Positions 1-11,719 of a stretch of 64,000 nt of DNA are shown here, piece after piece. The notes below the pieces were generated by a model, which saw nothing but the letters and a program-made list of their open reading frames with translations, had not been told where the DNA came from and did not search any database. Positions within the stretch are counted from its first letter, which is position 1. Each line of letters begins with the position of its first letter. Both the position numbers and the translations under genes were made by a program. Origin of the DNA: Bromus sterilis (taxonomy: Eukaryota > Streptophyta > Magnoliopsida > Poales > Poaceae); assembly GCA_950022295.1 (NCBI GenBank), contig OX465600.1, forward strand, positions 231,901,782 to 231,965,781, given 5' to 3'.

Positions 1-2370
1 ATCTGGTGGAGCTCCCATGGCGGTTGGTGGCTCGAGCCGCGTTCGCCTTCGGGGACGCGGCGCTACAAGGGGCGCAACAATGTGGTCCCGCGATCAGGTG
101 CCGGTAGGCTGGATCGGGGCGGCGTGGGGCCTCTGTCGTGAATATAGGTGGCGGTCCTTGTGCTCTACTCGCATCACGACAATGTACTGCATGATCGGCC
201 CTCCTTGATCTGGCCATCGACATGTTTTAGAACTGTTGCCAGAGATTTTGCCGAGGATATCTGGATCAGATAGAATCCGTCTGTGCACGTCCGTATGATG
301 CTACGAGGTTCCATGAAAATGCGGTGCAAAGCTCTGTTGTTTGTTGATAGCATGGGACATGTCGGTCTCTCGATTACTAAGGTGTAGACAATAGTGAAGA
401 AGGTTATGTCGGTAGATCCATTAGATGAATGAAGTCTTGAAAGTGATGAAGTCAGTTAAATGTTTGATAACTCTCAAAAGCACAACTGGTAAGTGGGACG
501 ACAATACCCAAGAATTTTAATTTTTGATGGTGCTCCTTCATGCAAATTAAGATAAAAGGAACTACATGTACTACGTATTTGTATGCATAACACCGGATGC
601 AGATTACAGATTAACAACGGAATCGATAAGCCTTATTACAGTTCTTTCATTTTTCTAATAGATAAACAAATAAGGGAGGTGTCAATTTCAAGGTTAATTA
701 ATTAACGGACCTTCTCACTGTCTTTGTGTAATCACAACAGGCTGTAGACAAGTCGTTGTCACGCGTACTAACCCACCTTGCTTCTCACGATGCTGATTAA
801 GTAGAGTATCCATATCATGTCAAGCAAAGTTCAGCACGCTAATTACGTCATGGTGTATGATGTAATGAAGCATCATGTCATGTGGGCTTCCGAACAAGCT
901 GTATTTGTAAGAGTAGACCTGCATGCAATTATTGTCTGCCTGATCTATCTAAACTAATATATAAAAGCACGAGAGAGGCTGATCCAAAACATCTTGACCT
1001 TCCATTCATCAAGTCTGACGATTAGAATTGTTTCCATGTTTAGCGCAGCACAACATCTTTAATACCCTTAAAACTTGCTACAAATTACCCACCACTGCCA
1101 TTACAATAATGGAGCCCCTAATATCATTAATCTTGCGCTAATTATGTGGCATGCATGCACTAATTTCTGCCCTACATGCACGCGATTCTTTGCTCGATTA
1201 TGTTCCTTGCATTGATTATCTTTTATTGGATGCATATCATTGCTTTTTATCTCACACGAAAAGTATTTTTCCTGCCCAACTCCCTACGCATGCAGAATTT
1301 ATTTTCAAATTGGTTGTCACGATAATTGCATGCTTCAAGATTAAGGACGAACTGAACCATGGAGATCGTTCCATTCATGACGCATTTTTACAATAAATTT
1401 TAAATGGAAAGAATCTATCAAGGATCAAATTTTGGAATATAAGTCCCTGACAATTTAATGCACCTTTTAATATGAAACGGATGGTGTAAAAATTTATAAA
1501 ATTTTGGGACCCATTTTATATTCAATGTTCATATCGTGCAAATGTGCAAGATGAAGTACTTCCCGCAGGAGATGTATGGCATGTGATTGACTATTCAGCA
1601 GCGTACACAATTGAAGATAATAGAGTGATGTGATCTTAGCCGATATATGTCATGACAAGTGTGAATCATGTGAATTAATAGTGAAAGTCTAGCACAATTT
1701 CTTTCTGCATCGGGCCCTCAAATTCTTAGACCGACATAGACACTGCTTCATTACAAAGTTTCGATATATATATTTTTCTACTTAGGAAATGATATCAACC
1801 TGAGTACATGATATCAACACGAGTCCCCAGATTGATAAATAAGCTCACCTACAATTTGAGTGCAAGCCTTACATTTTTTTGTCAACATTAGTAGACCTCT
1901 CAATTGATTCTTATATATTATTGCATTAGATAATTGCACATGCATTACAAAGGGGGCCACATATATTTTATATGCAATTACTATGATTAAAAAAAAATAT
2001 TCAAGCTATCAATTGAATTGAGATTTTTTTAAAATAATACTATCTTAAAAAACTAAAACTTATCGACTTACCTAAGAAGACATGTTTTCATTTGATAAAC
2101 CATAAGATTTATGTTGTTTCAATAATAATCTGTGGTAAAACAAAAAATGAGAAGAAAACATTATGAAGAAGCGGAGGGAGGAGAAGAGGACGAAGTGAAG
2201 ATCAACAGAACGTGGTAAACGGAACACCGATGGATAAAATATGAGTCTTTACATCCTTTTAGATATACAATAAAGATAAAAGTATAATATTGTCCTATTT
2301 TTTATTTTTTGTTAATCGCATTCAATTCTTTTTCTCATCATGTTTAAATATATTATTGGTAGAGACGTTT
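1..2370. other. Intergenic DNA without a recognisable gene
   Basis: The first 250 bases are GC-rich and the rest is AT-rich. Reading frames here are short (up to 81 codons, 1151-1396) and I recognise none of them. The small ORF at 1151 lies downstream of a TATA-like sequence, but it has no similarity I can name and no codon pattern I trust. The stretch may hold a decayed promoter or gene fragment, or an unclassified repeat. Confidence 0.5.
958..967 (+). promoter_or_regulatory. Candidate TATA box (TATATAAAAG)
   Basis: A good plant-type TATA sequence sits about 190 bases before a small ORF at 1151. TGCATGCA-like (RY) words occur nearby at about 920-928 and 1150-1158. In AT-rich DNA such a match can easily arise by chance, and no convincing gene follows it. 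Confidence 0.25.
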
Positions 2371-2381
2371 TTTCGTGTAAT

Positions 2382-2413
2382 TACACGTGCGTTGCACGTA
2401 CAAATTTACTAGT
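2382..2413 (+). mobile_element. Candidate Helitron 3' terminus (hairpin plus CTAGT)
   Basis: A GTGC/GCAC-stemmed hairpin (2382-2400) is followed after 8 bases by CTAGT (2409-2413). A hairpin just before CTRRT is the known signature of Helitron 3' ends. The base after CTAGT is A rather than the expected T, which weakens the call. No 5' end or Rep/helicase coding sequence is visible. Confidence 0.35.
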
Positions 2414-2844
2414 ATCTCTTATAAGGCAAAACTTTACTATAGAATTATTTAAGTTGTCTATCTTTATCCTTCAAAAAGAAACTATCTATTTTTACATGCA
2501 AGCTATTCACATCACACCTATTTTTGTAACCAATCAATTGTTCATGTCATCTCTACTATAGTCATTTAAGTTATCTATCTTTACATGCAAGCTATCCACA
2601 TCATTCATTCTCTTAGCAAATACATTATTTATGTCATCTTCACTAATATATTTATTAATCTCTATATGCAAACTCCACATCAATCATATTTTAATCATTT
2701 TATCTCCCACGCTAATAATTTCTAATACACACATGTTTCGTGTCGACAGTATCTCGACTATGACAAATTAAATTTTGCATGTTCACTAAGACAACTTAAT
2801 GTATTATATTTGTTGTAATATATAATATAGTTTTTGAAGGAATT

Positions 2845-2875
2845 CCCGCTGCAACACGCGGGGTATATTTCTAGT
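2845..2875 (+). mobile_element. Candidate Helitron 3' terminus (hairpin plus CTAGT|T)
   Basis: A GC stem (CCCGC at 2845-2849 pairing with GCGGG at 2858-2862, 8-base loop) is followed after 8 bases by CTAGT (2871-2875), and the next base is T. This fits the Helitron rule of a short hairpin upstream of CTRRT and insertion between A and T. The element body would lie to the left. Its 5' end was not found and no RepHel protein is encoded, so it would be non-autonomous. Confidence 0.45.
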
Positions 2876-2879
2876 TTTT

Positions 2880-5820
2880 ATTATAGTTTATTGACATGGA
2901 ACTAGTCACGGTCAGAATATTTTGCTCCAATTTTTGCCTATGAAACTATTTCTCTACAGCATGAAGGCAAATTTTCCATGAAAGAATAAAACAAGTTAAA
3001 TAGCATTCATAAAAGTAATTTTCCATGGCGAAAAAATACTTGATACATGGAAAGAATTTAGACATGCTAAAAAATGGCAAATGTTATATGACTAATTTCA
3101 AGAAACTGTTGTTAGGAACTATCTAGTTTGCCATGGTAAATGTAGGAAATAAAATTTGATAATAAAATAAACAAAAAAAAAGAAAAAATCATTGCAAAAT
3201 TTGCCATGATCAAATAACTAAAAAAAATTCATCTTAAATTTTCCATGGCCAAAAGATGCCATGATCAAATAACTAAAAAATGCCATGACACAAATACTAA
3301 GATTGCCATGGTCCCATATGTTTTTTGGCATGTTAGAAAAGGAAAAAAAATCTTGCTATGTTTCATAAGGTCAATTGCCATGATGCATAACCTACATTTG
3401 CCATGAAACTTAAACGCAAAAAAAAACCCAAAAAATATCATGTTGTTATGTTGCAAAATAATAAAAAGAAAATTCCATGCTTTATGACCTACAATTGCCA
3501 TGCTTAACAACTTCAATTGCCATGGTTCCTTAAACAAAAAAAATCATGTTGCAAAAAAAATAATAAGCAATTTTGTCAACTGTTAGCACATTCTTTGGCC
3601 GTTGGCAAATCTTCCATTGTGTCACATACTCACAAAATTGGAAAAATAATTTTCTACTCACCATCCATAAAGTATAATTTATTGCCATGGTAAAAAAACT
3701 AAAAGTTAGTTACCATGGCAGAAATTATCTTTAATTGCCATCTCAATCAAATTTTATTTTCCATGAAATGAATATCTTTTGCCATGGCAACAAAATGAAA
3801 TTTAGTTCCCATGTCATTACGTATCTTTAATTGTCATCTCAACCAAATTTTAATTGCCATGAAAACTAATATCTTTTGTCATGGAAAAAAATTACAAAAT
3901 TAGTTGCCATGGCAGAAAGTAACTTTAATTGCAATCTCAATCAAATTGTAATTGCTATGGAAATGAATATATTTTTTCATGGAAAAAAGGAAAAAAATAG
4001 GCATGGCAATTGTAAAAACTGAAACTGCCATGACATTTGCGAATTTCCATGGCAATCCGCGGTTCAAAACTTCTGTTGAGGCATGGAAATTGAAAAACTG
4101 AAAATACCATGCCAGGACATTAGCAAATTGCCATGGCAGGCTGCAGCTTCATACTTGCTCTTAAAAAAAGCATGACAATTGTAAACTAAAACTTCCATGA
4201 CATGCCATTATCGTGGTCCCTTGGAGAGAAAAAATCATGTTGGAAAAAGAAAGAAAAAATGCCATGCTTTGTGACCTACAATTGCCATTCTTAACAAAAT
4301 TCAATTGACATGTTTTGGGAAAAGTTTTTCTTCCCATGTCGTAGAAACAAAGAAATGTCATGTTCCGTGACCTATAATTACCATGCTTAACAAGCTTCAA
4401 CTACCATGTTCTAGGCTTGAACATCACATTTCATGAATAATTAAATTTTCCATGGCAAGAAAGGAACGAAAAACTCCATGATCCATAACCTATAAATTGC
4501 CATGGTCCCATGAAAAAATAATTTTTAACATGTTGCAAAAATAAAAGAAAAAAAATCCATGAGCCCATGATCCATAAGCAAACAATTGCCATGCTCCCAT
4601 AAAATAAGAAAAAATGTCGTCCTCCATGATCTACAATTGTCATGCTTACCGAACTTGAGTTTTCATGGTCCACGAAATTATTATTTCCATTTTTATAAAA
4701 ATAAATAAAATTCCATGCTCGATGATCTACATCTGCCATTCTTAACAAGCAATAATTGCCATGTTCCATACAGGTTATTTTTTTCCATGTTACAAAAAGA
4801 AATAAAATTACATGCTCCATGATCTATATTTTCCATGGTTAACAAACTATAATTGCCATGTTCCCATAAATTACCATGAACATATTTATCTACATAATCT
4901 CCGGTTCCGACAGGGCCAACGCGTCCACGCCCAGCTTTCATAGTGGGTGAAAGGCAGAACAACAGCAGAACAAAACATGAAGAAAAATCATTTTAAATTT
5001 TAGTTGTGTCATGGCAAAAACAATTTTCCATGAATACAAAACATGTTTTTGAAAGATTTATCAACATGCCTGAACAAAAATCTACCAAACATTTGCGATG
5101 ACCTCATGTGCAAATCACATTGCCCATCTAGAAAAATTAGCTCGCTAATAGAAACACCTCTTGTTTTGCCAGGATGCTGGACTGAAGGTAAATCATCTCT
5201 CAAAATTGAATGCTCATTCAGACAAATAAAAATAAATTTGTCTTGATCTTGTTAATAAAAACATAGTGTGTAGTGAAATGGCGAACTTTGTATTGGTGAC
5301 ATGGCAAAACTTGTAAGAATTTTGCCATGGAAAAAATGAGTGTTAGTGAAATGGCAAAATTTGTATCGGTTGGATGGCAAACAGTTATAAGGTTTTTGAC
5401 ATGGCAAAATTAGTGTTCGTGACATGGATTTTTTTTATTGATGGCACGGAAAAACTTTAAAGATATTTTGCATCACACAAAATTTTACTCATTCCGGCCG
5501 GAATTACTTGTTGCTCAAATGGATGTTTTTAGTGCTAAATACATTCATTTGAGCGACATGTAATTCCGGACGAAGGGAGTAACAAATTATGAATTGCAAT
5601 GATATTTGCCATGTGTATGCATCTAATTTTTTTTGCCATGGTAGTTGAAGAAAAACACCAAAAACTAAGATTTGCCGTCTAATTAGTACACATAATGGTA
5701 ATTGTGGAATATCATTGCACATTCACATGACACGAAAAGTTTCAAATATTTTTATGTAAAATGAACTAAAATGTCTACCTTTGCCATGTTACGGGAATTT
5801 TTAACCTAAGAAATGTCCAT
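2880..5820. repeat. Field of degenerate TTGCCATGG words
   Basis: The motif (A/T)TTGCCATG(G) and its decayed versions recur dozens of times, spaced from about 20 to 100 bases, in otherwise AT-rich DNA. The core CCATGG is palindromic. The arrangement is not a strict tandem array; it resembles the dispersed subterminal repeats of DNA transposons. The same word recurs at about 25145 and at 25870-26760, so the field probably continued across the site now occupied by the Copia element. ORFs here (for example minus strand 4431-4820) are by-products of the repeats. Confidence 0.6.
5488..5579. mobile_element. Stowaway-type MITE, 92 bp
   Basis: A nearly palindromic 92-bp element is flanked by TA on both sides (5486-5487 and 5580-5581). 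Its right end, CGGACGAAGGGAG, resembles the Stowaway terminus CTCCCTCCGT read backwards; the left end has decayed to CTCATTCCGG. The two arms (around ATTACTTGTTGCTCAAATGGA and its complement) fold on each other. TA target duplications and this terminus are diagnostic for Tc1/mariner-related Stowaway MITEs. It encodes nothing. Confidence 0.85.
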
Positions 5821-6110
5821 ACTTTATTATGAATTTTTTGATACTATATACTTGTAAGAAAGTGCCATACTTTAAAATAAATTTTCCAGAATATCATGCT
5901 GAATTTATATACCATGATAAATATATATATATGCTACAAAGTATCAGCGTGGATTTGCCACCACGAGGGATAGTTGCGCCCCTAAAATCCACCACATGTT
6001 GTGTTATAGAGATCTGTGCATAATTTGTACCTTTATCATGATAATCACTAGACCTGAACAGTAATTCATAATTAGCGTCCTTGTCCACTTCTATAACTAG
6101 ATGATGCCCC

Positions 6111-6304
6111 TGTTAGATATATTAGATGTATCCTGTTCGGTGTCTTGTGTATTCTCTCTGTATCTTCTCCGACTCCCTCTCTCTCTCGTCTCTTAGTCTT
6201 GTACGACAAGGTCATGTAGTCCGAGACTTGTACGCCACAATATCTGAGCAATATATACCGAGCGACCTGCTACGGCAGAGATACGCTTCCCTCGAAACAT
6301 TATA
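6111..6304 (+). repeat. Copia 5' LTR, 194 bp
   Basis: It runs from TGTTAGATAT to CATTATA and matches 24800-25001. By eye there are six substitutions, plus an 8-bp CT microsatellite expansion in the other copy. It ends in TA rather than the canonical CA in both copies. A primer binding site follows at once. Confidence 0.92.
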
Positions 6305-6317
6305 TGGTAATCAGAGC
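6305..6317 (+). promoter_or_regulatory. Copia primer binding site
   Basis: TGGTAATCAGAGC directly follows the 5' LTR. It is complementary to the 3' end of initiator tRNA-Met (usual form TGGTATCAGAGC) with one extra A, a variant seen in many plant Copia elements. Confidence 0.8.
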
Positions 6318-7760
6318 CCTTCCTCAAAGATCAAAAAGATCGCATCTAGCATAGGCTCGCGACCATGACAGGCACCGTTGCATCCACCCTCGCCTCCAGC
6401 ACCATGAGCGCGATGAATTCCTCCTCGTCGTCATCGTCCTCCTCTACCTTCGCACAACCATCAAGCTTCGGTGTTATGTCGCTCGGATCGTCACCACAGG
6501 AGAAGCTAACGAGGACCAATTTCCTCCTTTGGAAGGCCGTCGTGCTACCGCAAATCAAAGGAGCACAGATGGATCACTTCTTGGACGCTGATAGCCCAGC
6601 GCCACCAGCCACCGTCGTCACCACCGTCGACGGGAAAGAGCAGCAGACTGTCAACTATGCGCGCCTGACAAGGAACGCGCAACAACAGCAGGTTCAGGGA
6701 TTCCTGTAACACCCTTAGTTTCTGTAACAGTAATCATCACCACTGTTGACCATCACTGTTTGTTAATCACTGTTATCCCCTGTCCTTAATCAAACTTTAC
6801 TTCTGCTCTTTTCAAACCATGCTGGTTGGTAATCAAAACCAAGATCCCAATGCTTCTTCCTCATCATGAAACTACACCATAGTTGGAACTGCTTTGAATA
6901 AAAAAATTAAAACCAAAGTGTTCAAATAAAGTTGTTCCATAAATCCCGAAACCATTTTTTTAAATTGCCTAAAATCATTATAATCATGTTGGACCAACTT
7001 TGGTAATTTTTGAAGTTATGAAAAATCTCAAACAATTATAACAGTAGCTTGTAAGGTCCTTTTTAATCATAAAATATTTAAAAGAGGTATCCACTCAGTT
7101 TTAAAATTTACCAAACCTTTTGTGTCACCTACATGTGACATACACCTATTTTACAAACCTCCTACACATTTAAATAAAATGCAGAAACATTTATTTTAAC
7201 TGCAACAGTAAACAAAATAAAATACAGATAACAGACAAATAAATAAAATGGAAAACTACCTAACCCTCGCCTGGGGCAAGGCCCAACCCGGGCCCAACCC
7301 CTTTTCTCCTCCTCCTCCCCACCTACCCCCTCCCCTGTTCCACTGTCGCCGTGGACAGGGCGCCATGGCCGTGGCCATGCCGGCCCCTCCCCCTCACCTG
7401 CCCCCCTCACCTGCTCCCCTCTCGCCTCTGCGGAGATAAGGACGAGGCCATCTGCTCTGCCCCCCTCTGCTCACTCCTCTTCCCCCTCCTTGTGCCCTCC
7501 CCTCCTCTCCCCTGTAGCTCCTGGCGCCCCCCGTGGTCACGGCTCCGCACCCACGCGGCCAACGGCCACCTCCGGCCCGGCCGTCTTGTCCAAGCGCTAG
7601 CCCGCGCCCGACTCCTTCTTCCCGCGCCCCCAATCGAAGCCGGCGTCCACTGGAGCCTCGCCATCGCCGCCGTTCCTCCACTGCGGTCGCCGGCGAGCTT
7701 CTCCAAATTCGGCAGCCTCCGCCCCTCCCCGAGCAAATTGCCTACCCCTACGCCCCTCTG

Positions 7761-7766
7761 GTGAGC
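7761..7766 (+). other. Candidate splice donor GTGAGC in the LTR GC-rich block
   Basis: CTG|GTGAGC ends a GC-rich segment in the LTR. The same word occurs in the 3' LTR (17270) and, after comparable GC-rich segments, in the LTR at 45416 on the plus strand and near 57663 on the minus strand. In the last two, a TATA box lies 200 to 350 bases upstream. It could be the 3' border of a first exon of an LTR-borne spliced transcript. This is inference from sequence only. Confidence 0.3.
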
Positions 7767-9016
7767 TATTGCGTCCCCGCCAACCCTCCCATGTGCCTCC
7801 CTCTCGCCGTAGGCCGTTCCGCCATGGGAGTCGTCCTCGTCGACGCCATGGTCGTCGTAGCCGAGCTCCCAGGCCACTTTAGCCCGAACCGACTGCACTA
7901 ACACGCTCCTGTGTAGTTTTGCGTTCAACCTGGCCAAAGAACGTGCTCGATCTCGCTGCGGTTCGTCGATTGCTATTGAAGCCGAGCGCCGCCTCCGCCA
8001 TTGTCGACGGCGTGCTTCACCCCGGCCATCCCTGTCGCTACTACGACCACCGGGCAACGCGCGGCTCCACGCCGGTTCGAACGCGACTGGTCCCGCACCC
8101 TTCCGTGGCCCGTGGCGAGTGCAAGCTCGCCGCCGGCGCCCACAGCCTCGCCGGCGTGCTCCCGTGTGGCTGCCAAGTGGGGCCCGGGCGTCAGAGGTGT
8201 TTAATTAGTGCTAATGATCCCCCATGACACTTACAGATGGGCCCCATGCCCTTAACATTAATTAAATTGATTAATTATCACTCTGAGTCCATGACACCTG
8301 GGTCCCCTTGTCAGATTTTAATTATTTAAGAGTTTTAAATAAATTCCAGTGACTTACATGTGGGTCCAGAGGCTATTTCTGATTTAATAAAATGTTTTAT
8401 AAATAAACAGAGGCTGACATGTGGGTTCCACATGTCAGGCACTGTTTTGGATAATGTTTTGGATAATGTTCTGGATAATGTTTAATAAATAATAAAAGAA
8501 ATTCAGAAAATCATTTAAATGATTTAAAACTTTGAAATTCAATAACTTTTAAACCGTAACTCGGATTCAAAAACTTTATACATGAAAATTGATCAGAAAA
8601 ATATAACGAATACGAATATGCTATCCATATGTCTACCACCCCCCTCTAACTTACCGAACATCGACATTCCCCCTTCGGGCCGTCCGTCGATAATTTTCCG
8701 GTACCGATAAAAACCTGTCGGATGAATTTATTCTGAACACGAAAGTTGTTCGGAATAGGTCAACTAACCGGGATACACCACCCACACATGTGTCAGATGT
8801 CCACGACACCTCCGGCATGAACCCTTCCCCCTCCGGACACCCTGTCCGGTAATCACCCGGAGCCGGTAGTTCATCCTCAGATGAATTTCCGTTCCGAGCA
8901 ATGTGCATTGCACTGCGTTAGAATACCGTTAACATTTCATCTGTCATGTCATGCATCTGTTTGTATATGCTTGCTGTGTGTTTACTGTTTTCTTTCCCCC
9001 CCTTAATCTCCGGTAG

Positions 9017-9097
9017 ACCCCGCTGCTGCCGTCGACTATACCGCTGCTGAGTACGACTACTTCGTCGACGACCGTACCGCTACTACCGAGCTTACAG
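9017..9097 (+). other. Candidate acidic exon A in Gypsy LTR (81 bp)
   Basis: A segment open in one frame, rich in Asp, Glu, Tyr and Ala (for example EYDYFVDDR), is preceded by a pyrimidine-rich tract ending in GGTAG and followed by ACAG|GCAAGC, a GC-type splice donor. Read from base 2 it ends in phase 1. The 3' LTR carries the same segment at 18510-18590. Equivalent segments with the same borders and phase occur in two other LTR types, at 47188-47277 (plus) and 55880-55966 (minus). Start exon, expression and function are unknown. Confidence 0.4.
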
Positions 9098-10462
9098 GCA
9101 AGCAGAGCCATTCTCTTCCCCAGATATCGCCTATCTTTTCGTACATTTCTTGCACTAGGCATTGTTACTGCTGCTGTTACGTTGCTTACCTATTCAATTG
9201 CATAACCTGTTCTTTGTCGCCCCTTGATGTGCCTTCCTTATCCTATGCTGCCTATTATTATTATTATGCATGATTCAGCAGTGAGCCCTGCGCATTTTTA
9301 GCTAGGATTAGGTAGAGGGCCGTGATCACTCAGGGGAGTGAACGCGGATACAAATATTATAACTACACAGGTACAGTACAATGCAGACACCGTCTAAGGC
9401 CCCTATTTGGGTTATGCCTAGTCACCTAAAGTGTGAGCTATCAAGGAGTAATCCTTGTACTCCACTCGAGGCTGACTTTGTCTTACCGCCTTAGGGTCCT
9501 GAACAACGGTTGTCCTTCAGGTAAGAAGTCGGGCGACCCAGCGGTGCCCGCGAGAGGTATTGCGACGGGACGACAGGGAGGGTACGACCAGTGTACCGGT
9601 GTGCTTGGCCCCTAATCGTTGGCCGCGAGAGTTACCAAACCCCGAAAGTCGAGCTCTTCCAGGAGCAAACGCGAGACAAGGTAAGGAGACGGTTCACCTT
9701 GTTGGTAACCGCAGTGACTTGGTGGGACGACAGGGCAGGCACCGATGTACGGGTGGTCCTGGCTTCTGTCGTTGTCCAGGGTCCGTTAAGTCGAGGTAAC
9801 GATAACGGTTGTCTCGCAGGTTAATAAAATGCTAAATGGTTCAGTGAATGTCTTGAGTTGGCTATATGCCATGTACGCACTACCTACCCGTGGGAATTAC
9901 GAGTTATGGGCTCCTCTCCTTCGTAGTGTCGTCCGAGGACTCTTCAGACGTCAGCAGTACCGCGGCCTGCGCCAGGAAGTGGTGTTGTCTTATTTGCCGC
10001 GGCAGTGTGATTTGTATTTGCTTTGATTTAACTTCACCGGCCAGCCTCGCACCGTGCAGGAGTACGTCGGGGTTAGGGTCCAAAGCCCCGCGTACATAGG
10101 ATATAGTCCGGCGGATGACCTCTCTGTTGAGTTTGAAAGATGGGCTATGAAGTGTCGTATAGCCTCGGTGGAGCGTTCCCTTACAAGGTTCCCGCCACCC
10201 TGGAGATCCGTGCGTGTAGCGTAACACAAGTGCACCCCTGCAGGGAAGATTAATCTATTCGAATAGCCGTGTCCACGGTAACAGGACGCTTTATGCTGAA
10301 GCTGGATCTTACCACTAGAAACTATTATTATTAAACTGTATGGTTCCGGGTTTTCTTCCTCGCGGGGATGTCGAGGAGGTGAACTCGGAGGCATTGTTAA
10401 TTATTACAAATTATGATTATACAATGCTGCAGCAACTTCTGCTGCATTGTTACTTTATGATT

Positions 10463-10470
10463 TATATAAA
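10463..10470 (+). promoter_or_regulatory. TATA-like sequence in the Gypsy 5' LTR
   Basis: TATATAAA lies about 600 bases before the LTR end and is conserved in the other LTR at about 19957-19964. It could be the retroelement promoter, but it falls inside the candidate intron between exons A and B, so the two readings compete. Confidence 0.3.
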
Positions 10471-10702
10471 CTGTTGGCTGATTCTTACCTCATGCTGCAA
10501 GACATCGTCGGAAGATGCTAGTCTTTGTTAGGCCTAGCTTCTTACCCTTTCTCTGGATTTCTGTCTTTCAGTCCACTATATACAGCCTCTTCTTTCCGTT
10601 GATACAATGCATAATGCTTAGTAGTGGACGTAAGACTCGCGGGTATACTAGATACTCACCTGCTTTATTTCCTTTACTGTTTTTCCTGATCGGCCGCTGC
10701 AG

Positions 10703-10779
10703 CCGACGTTGGAGCCCAGGAGCAGGAGTACCCCGGAGGCGCCTACTACGACGTCGAGTTCCCCGTCGACCAGGAGTAG
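10703..10779 (+). other. Candidate acidic exon B with stop in Gypsy LTR (77 bp)
   Basis: It follows a strong acceptor (pyrimidine tract, then GGCCGCTGCAG) and begins with two bases that complete the phase-1 codon left by exon A. It then encodes 24 residues rich in Glu, Asp, Tyr and Pro, ending in VDQE and TAG (10777-10779). The 3' LTR has the same at 20197-20273. The matching exons in the other LTR types end in DFAQ and YPDQ, also followed by TAG. Confidence 0.42.
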
Positions 10780-11067
10780 TTTGGTGGATCCCAGGCAGGA
10801 GGCCTCGCCTTTTCGATCTGCATCTCTGATGTGATTTGTGCTAGCCTTCTTAAGGCAAAACTTGACTAACTATGTCTGTACTCAGATATTATGGCTTGTA
10901 TGACTTATGTATTCGGGTCCGCGTGACCCCCTCTATTGTAACATATTTGTTTATCCTTTTGTGTTTAGTGTTGTGCTGTGATATTGTCACCGTGGCACCC
11001 TAATCTCAGTCGTGTACCCTGTGTGTATGATTACTGTACACGGTCTGATTTTGGGGGCGTCACAAGT

Positions 11068-11079
11068 TGGTATCAGATC
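11068..11079 (+). promoter_or_regulatory. Gypsy primer binding site
   Basis: TGGTATCAGATC follows the 5' LTR after three bases. It matches the initiator tRNA-Met site TGGTATCAGAGC with one mismatch. Confidence 0.85.
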
Positions 11080-11719
11080 CGACTGCCTGTAGGAAGCCAC
11101 CCCACCACTACTTGGTCGATGTTGAGTCTAGACTTTGAAAAACTATTTTGCTAACTTAATATTTGGCTTACGGGCCCACATCGATGTCACTACGTGTGAT
11201 ATCTATGGTATTAGGATCCTTTTCTCCTTACCTATGCTCTGGGAATCTGCTCTCGCATCCTTGCTGGTAAGTTTTACAAAATCTGACATTAGGATCACGT
11301 TCTCTTGATTCCACCCGGCGTTTTTGGTGCTTCCCCATTGATTGAGTCGTGTCGCAGGAGTCATACCCCAGGTCCCGGACCGCGGATCCCATTCTCATTC
11401 TGGGCAGGCCGCGCGTTCTCTGGCATTAACTCCTGTGGTCAACAGTTTTCTTGCGGCGTGATTGACATAGTGGAATCTATGTCGCGTCGTGTAATCCTTA
11501 CCACGGTCTGCGCGCCGCCTAGTGAGTCCTTTTTCCTTAATTTCTACGACTTTACGCTGCCCGATTTTCGATTGACTCTGTGTGTAAATGTGTATGTCTT
11601 ATATGACTACTCCTATACATATCTGCGCCTCCCTTTTCGTTGTCGTTTTTACTTCAGGCTTGATTCCGGTATCTCATTAAATTTTCATCGCTGAAATACC
11701 CCTGTTAAATTCTAGCAGG

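Larger units (their letters stand above)
6705..11064 (+). repeat. Gypsy 5' LTR, 4360 bp
   Basis: It pairs with 16205-20558. The first 550 bases differ by about eight substitutions and a 2-bp indel by eye. It holds a very GC-rich block (about 7290-8190) between AT-rich blocks, and a 15-bp repeat (GGATAATGTTTT type, about 8450-8485) present once more here than in the 3' copy. It also holds exon-like segments described separately. Long ORFs in the GC block are frame artefacts, since they occur on both strands. Confidence 0.95.

Noticed and set aside
1151..1396. 81-residue ORF after a TATA-like site
   Set aside because: No similarity I recognise and AT-rich composition; kept only as a note in the intergenic entry.
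4431..4962. ORFs of 89-129 residues on the minus strand in the TTGCCATG field
   Set aside because: They arise from the repeated CATGG words, have low-complexity composition and no recognisable domain.
7407..8057. 216-residue minus-strand ORF in the LTR GC-rich block (and plus-strand ORFs there and at 16750-17406)
   Set aside because: Several frames on both strands are open because the block is very GC-rich. Frames change between the two LTR copies by small indels, and no domain is visible.
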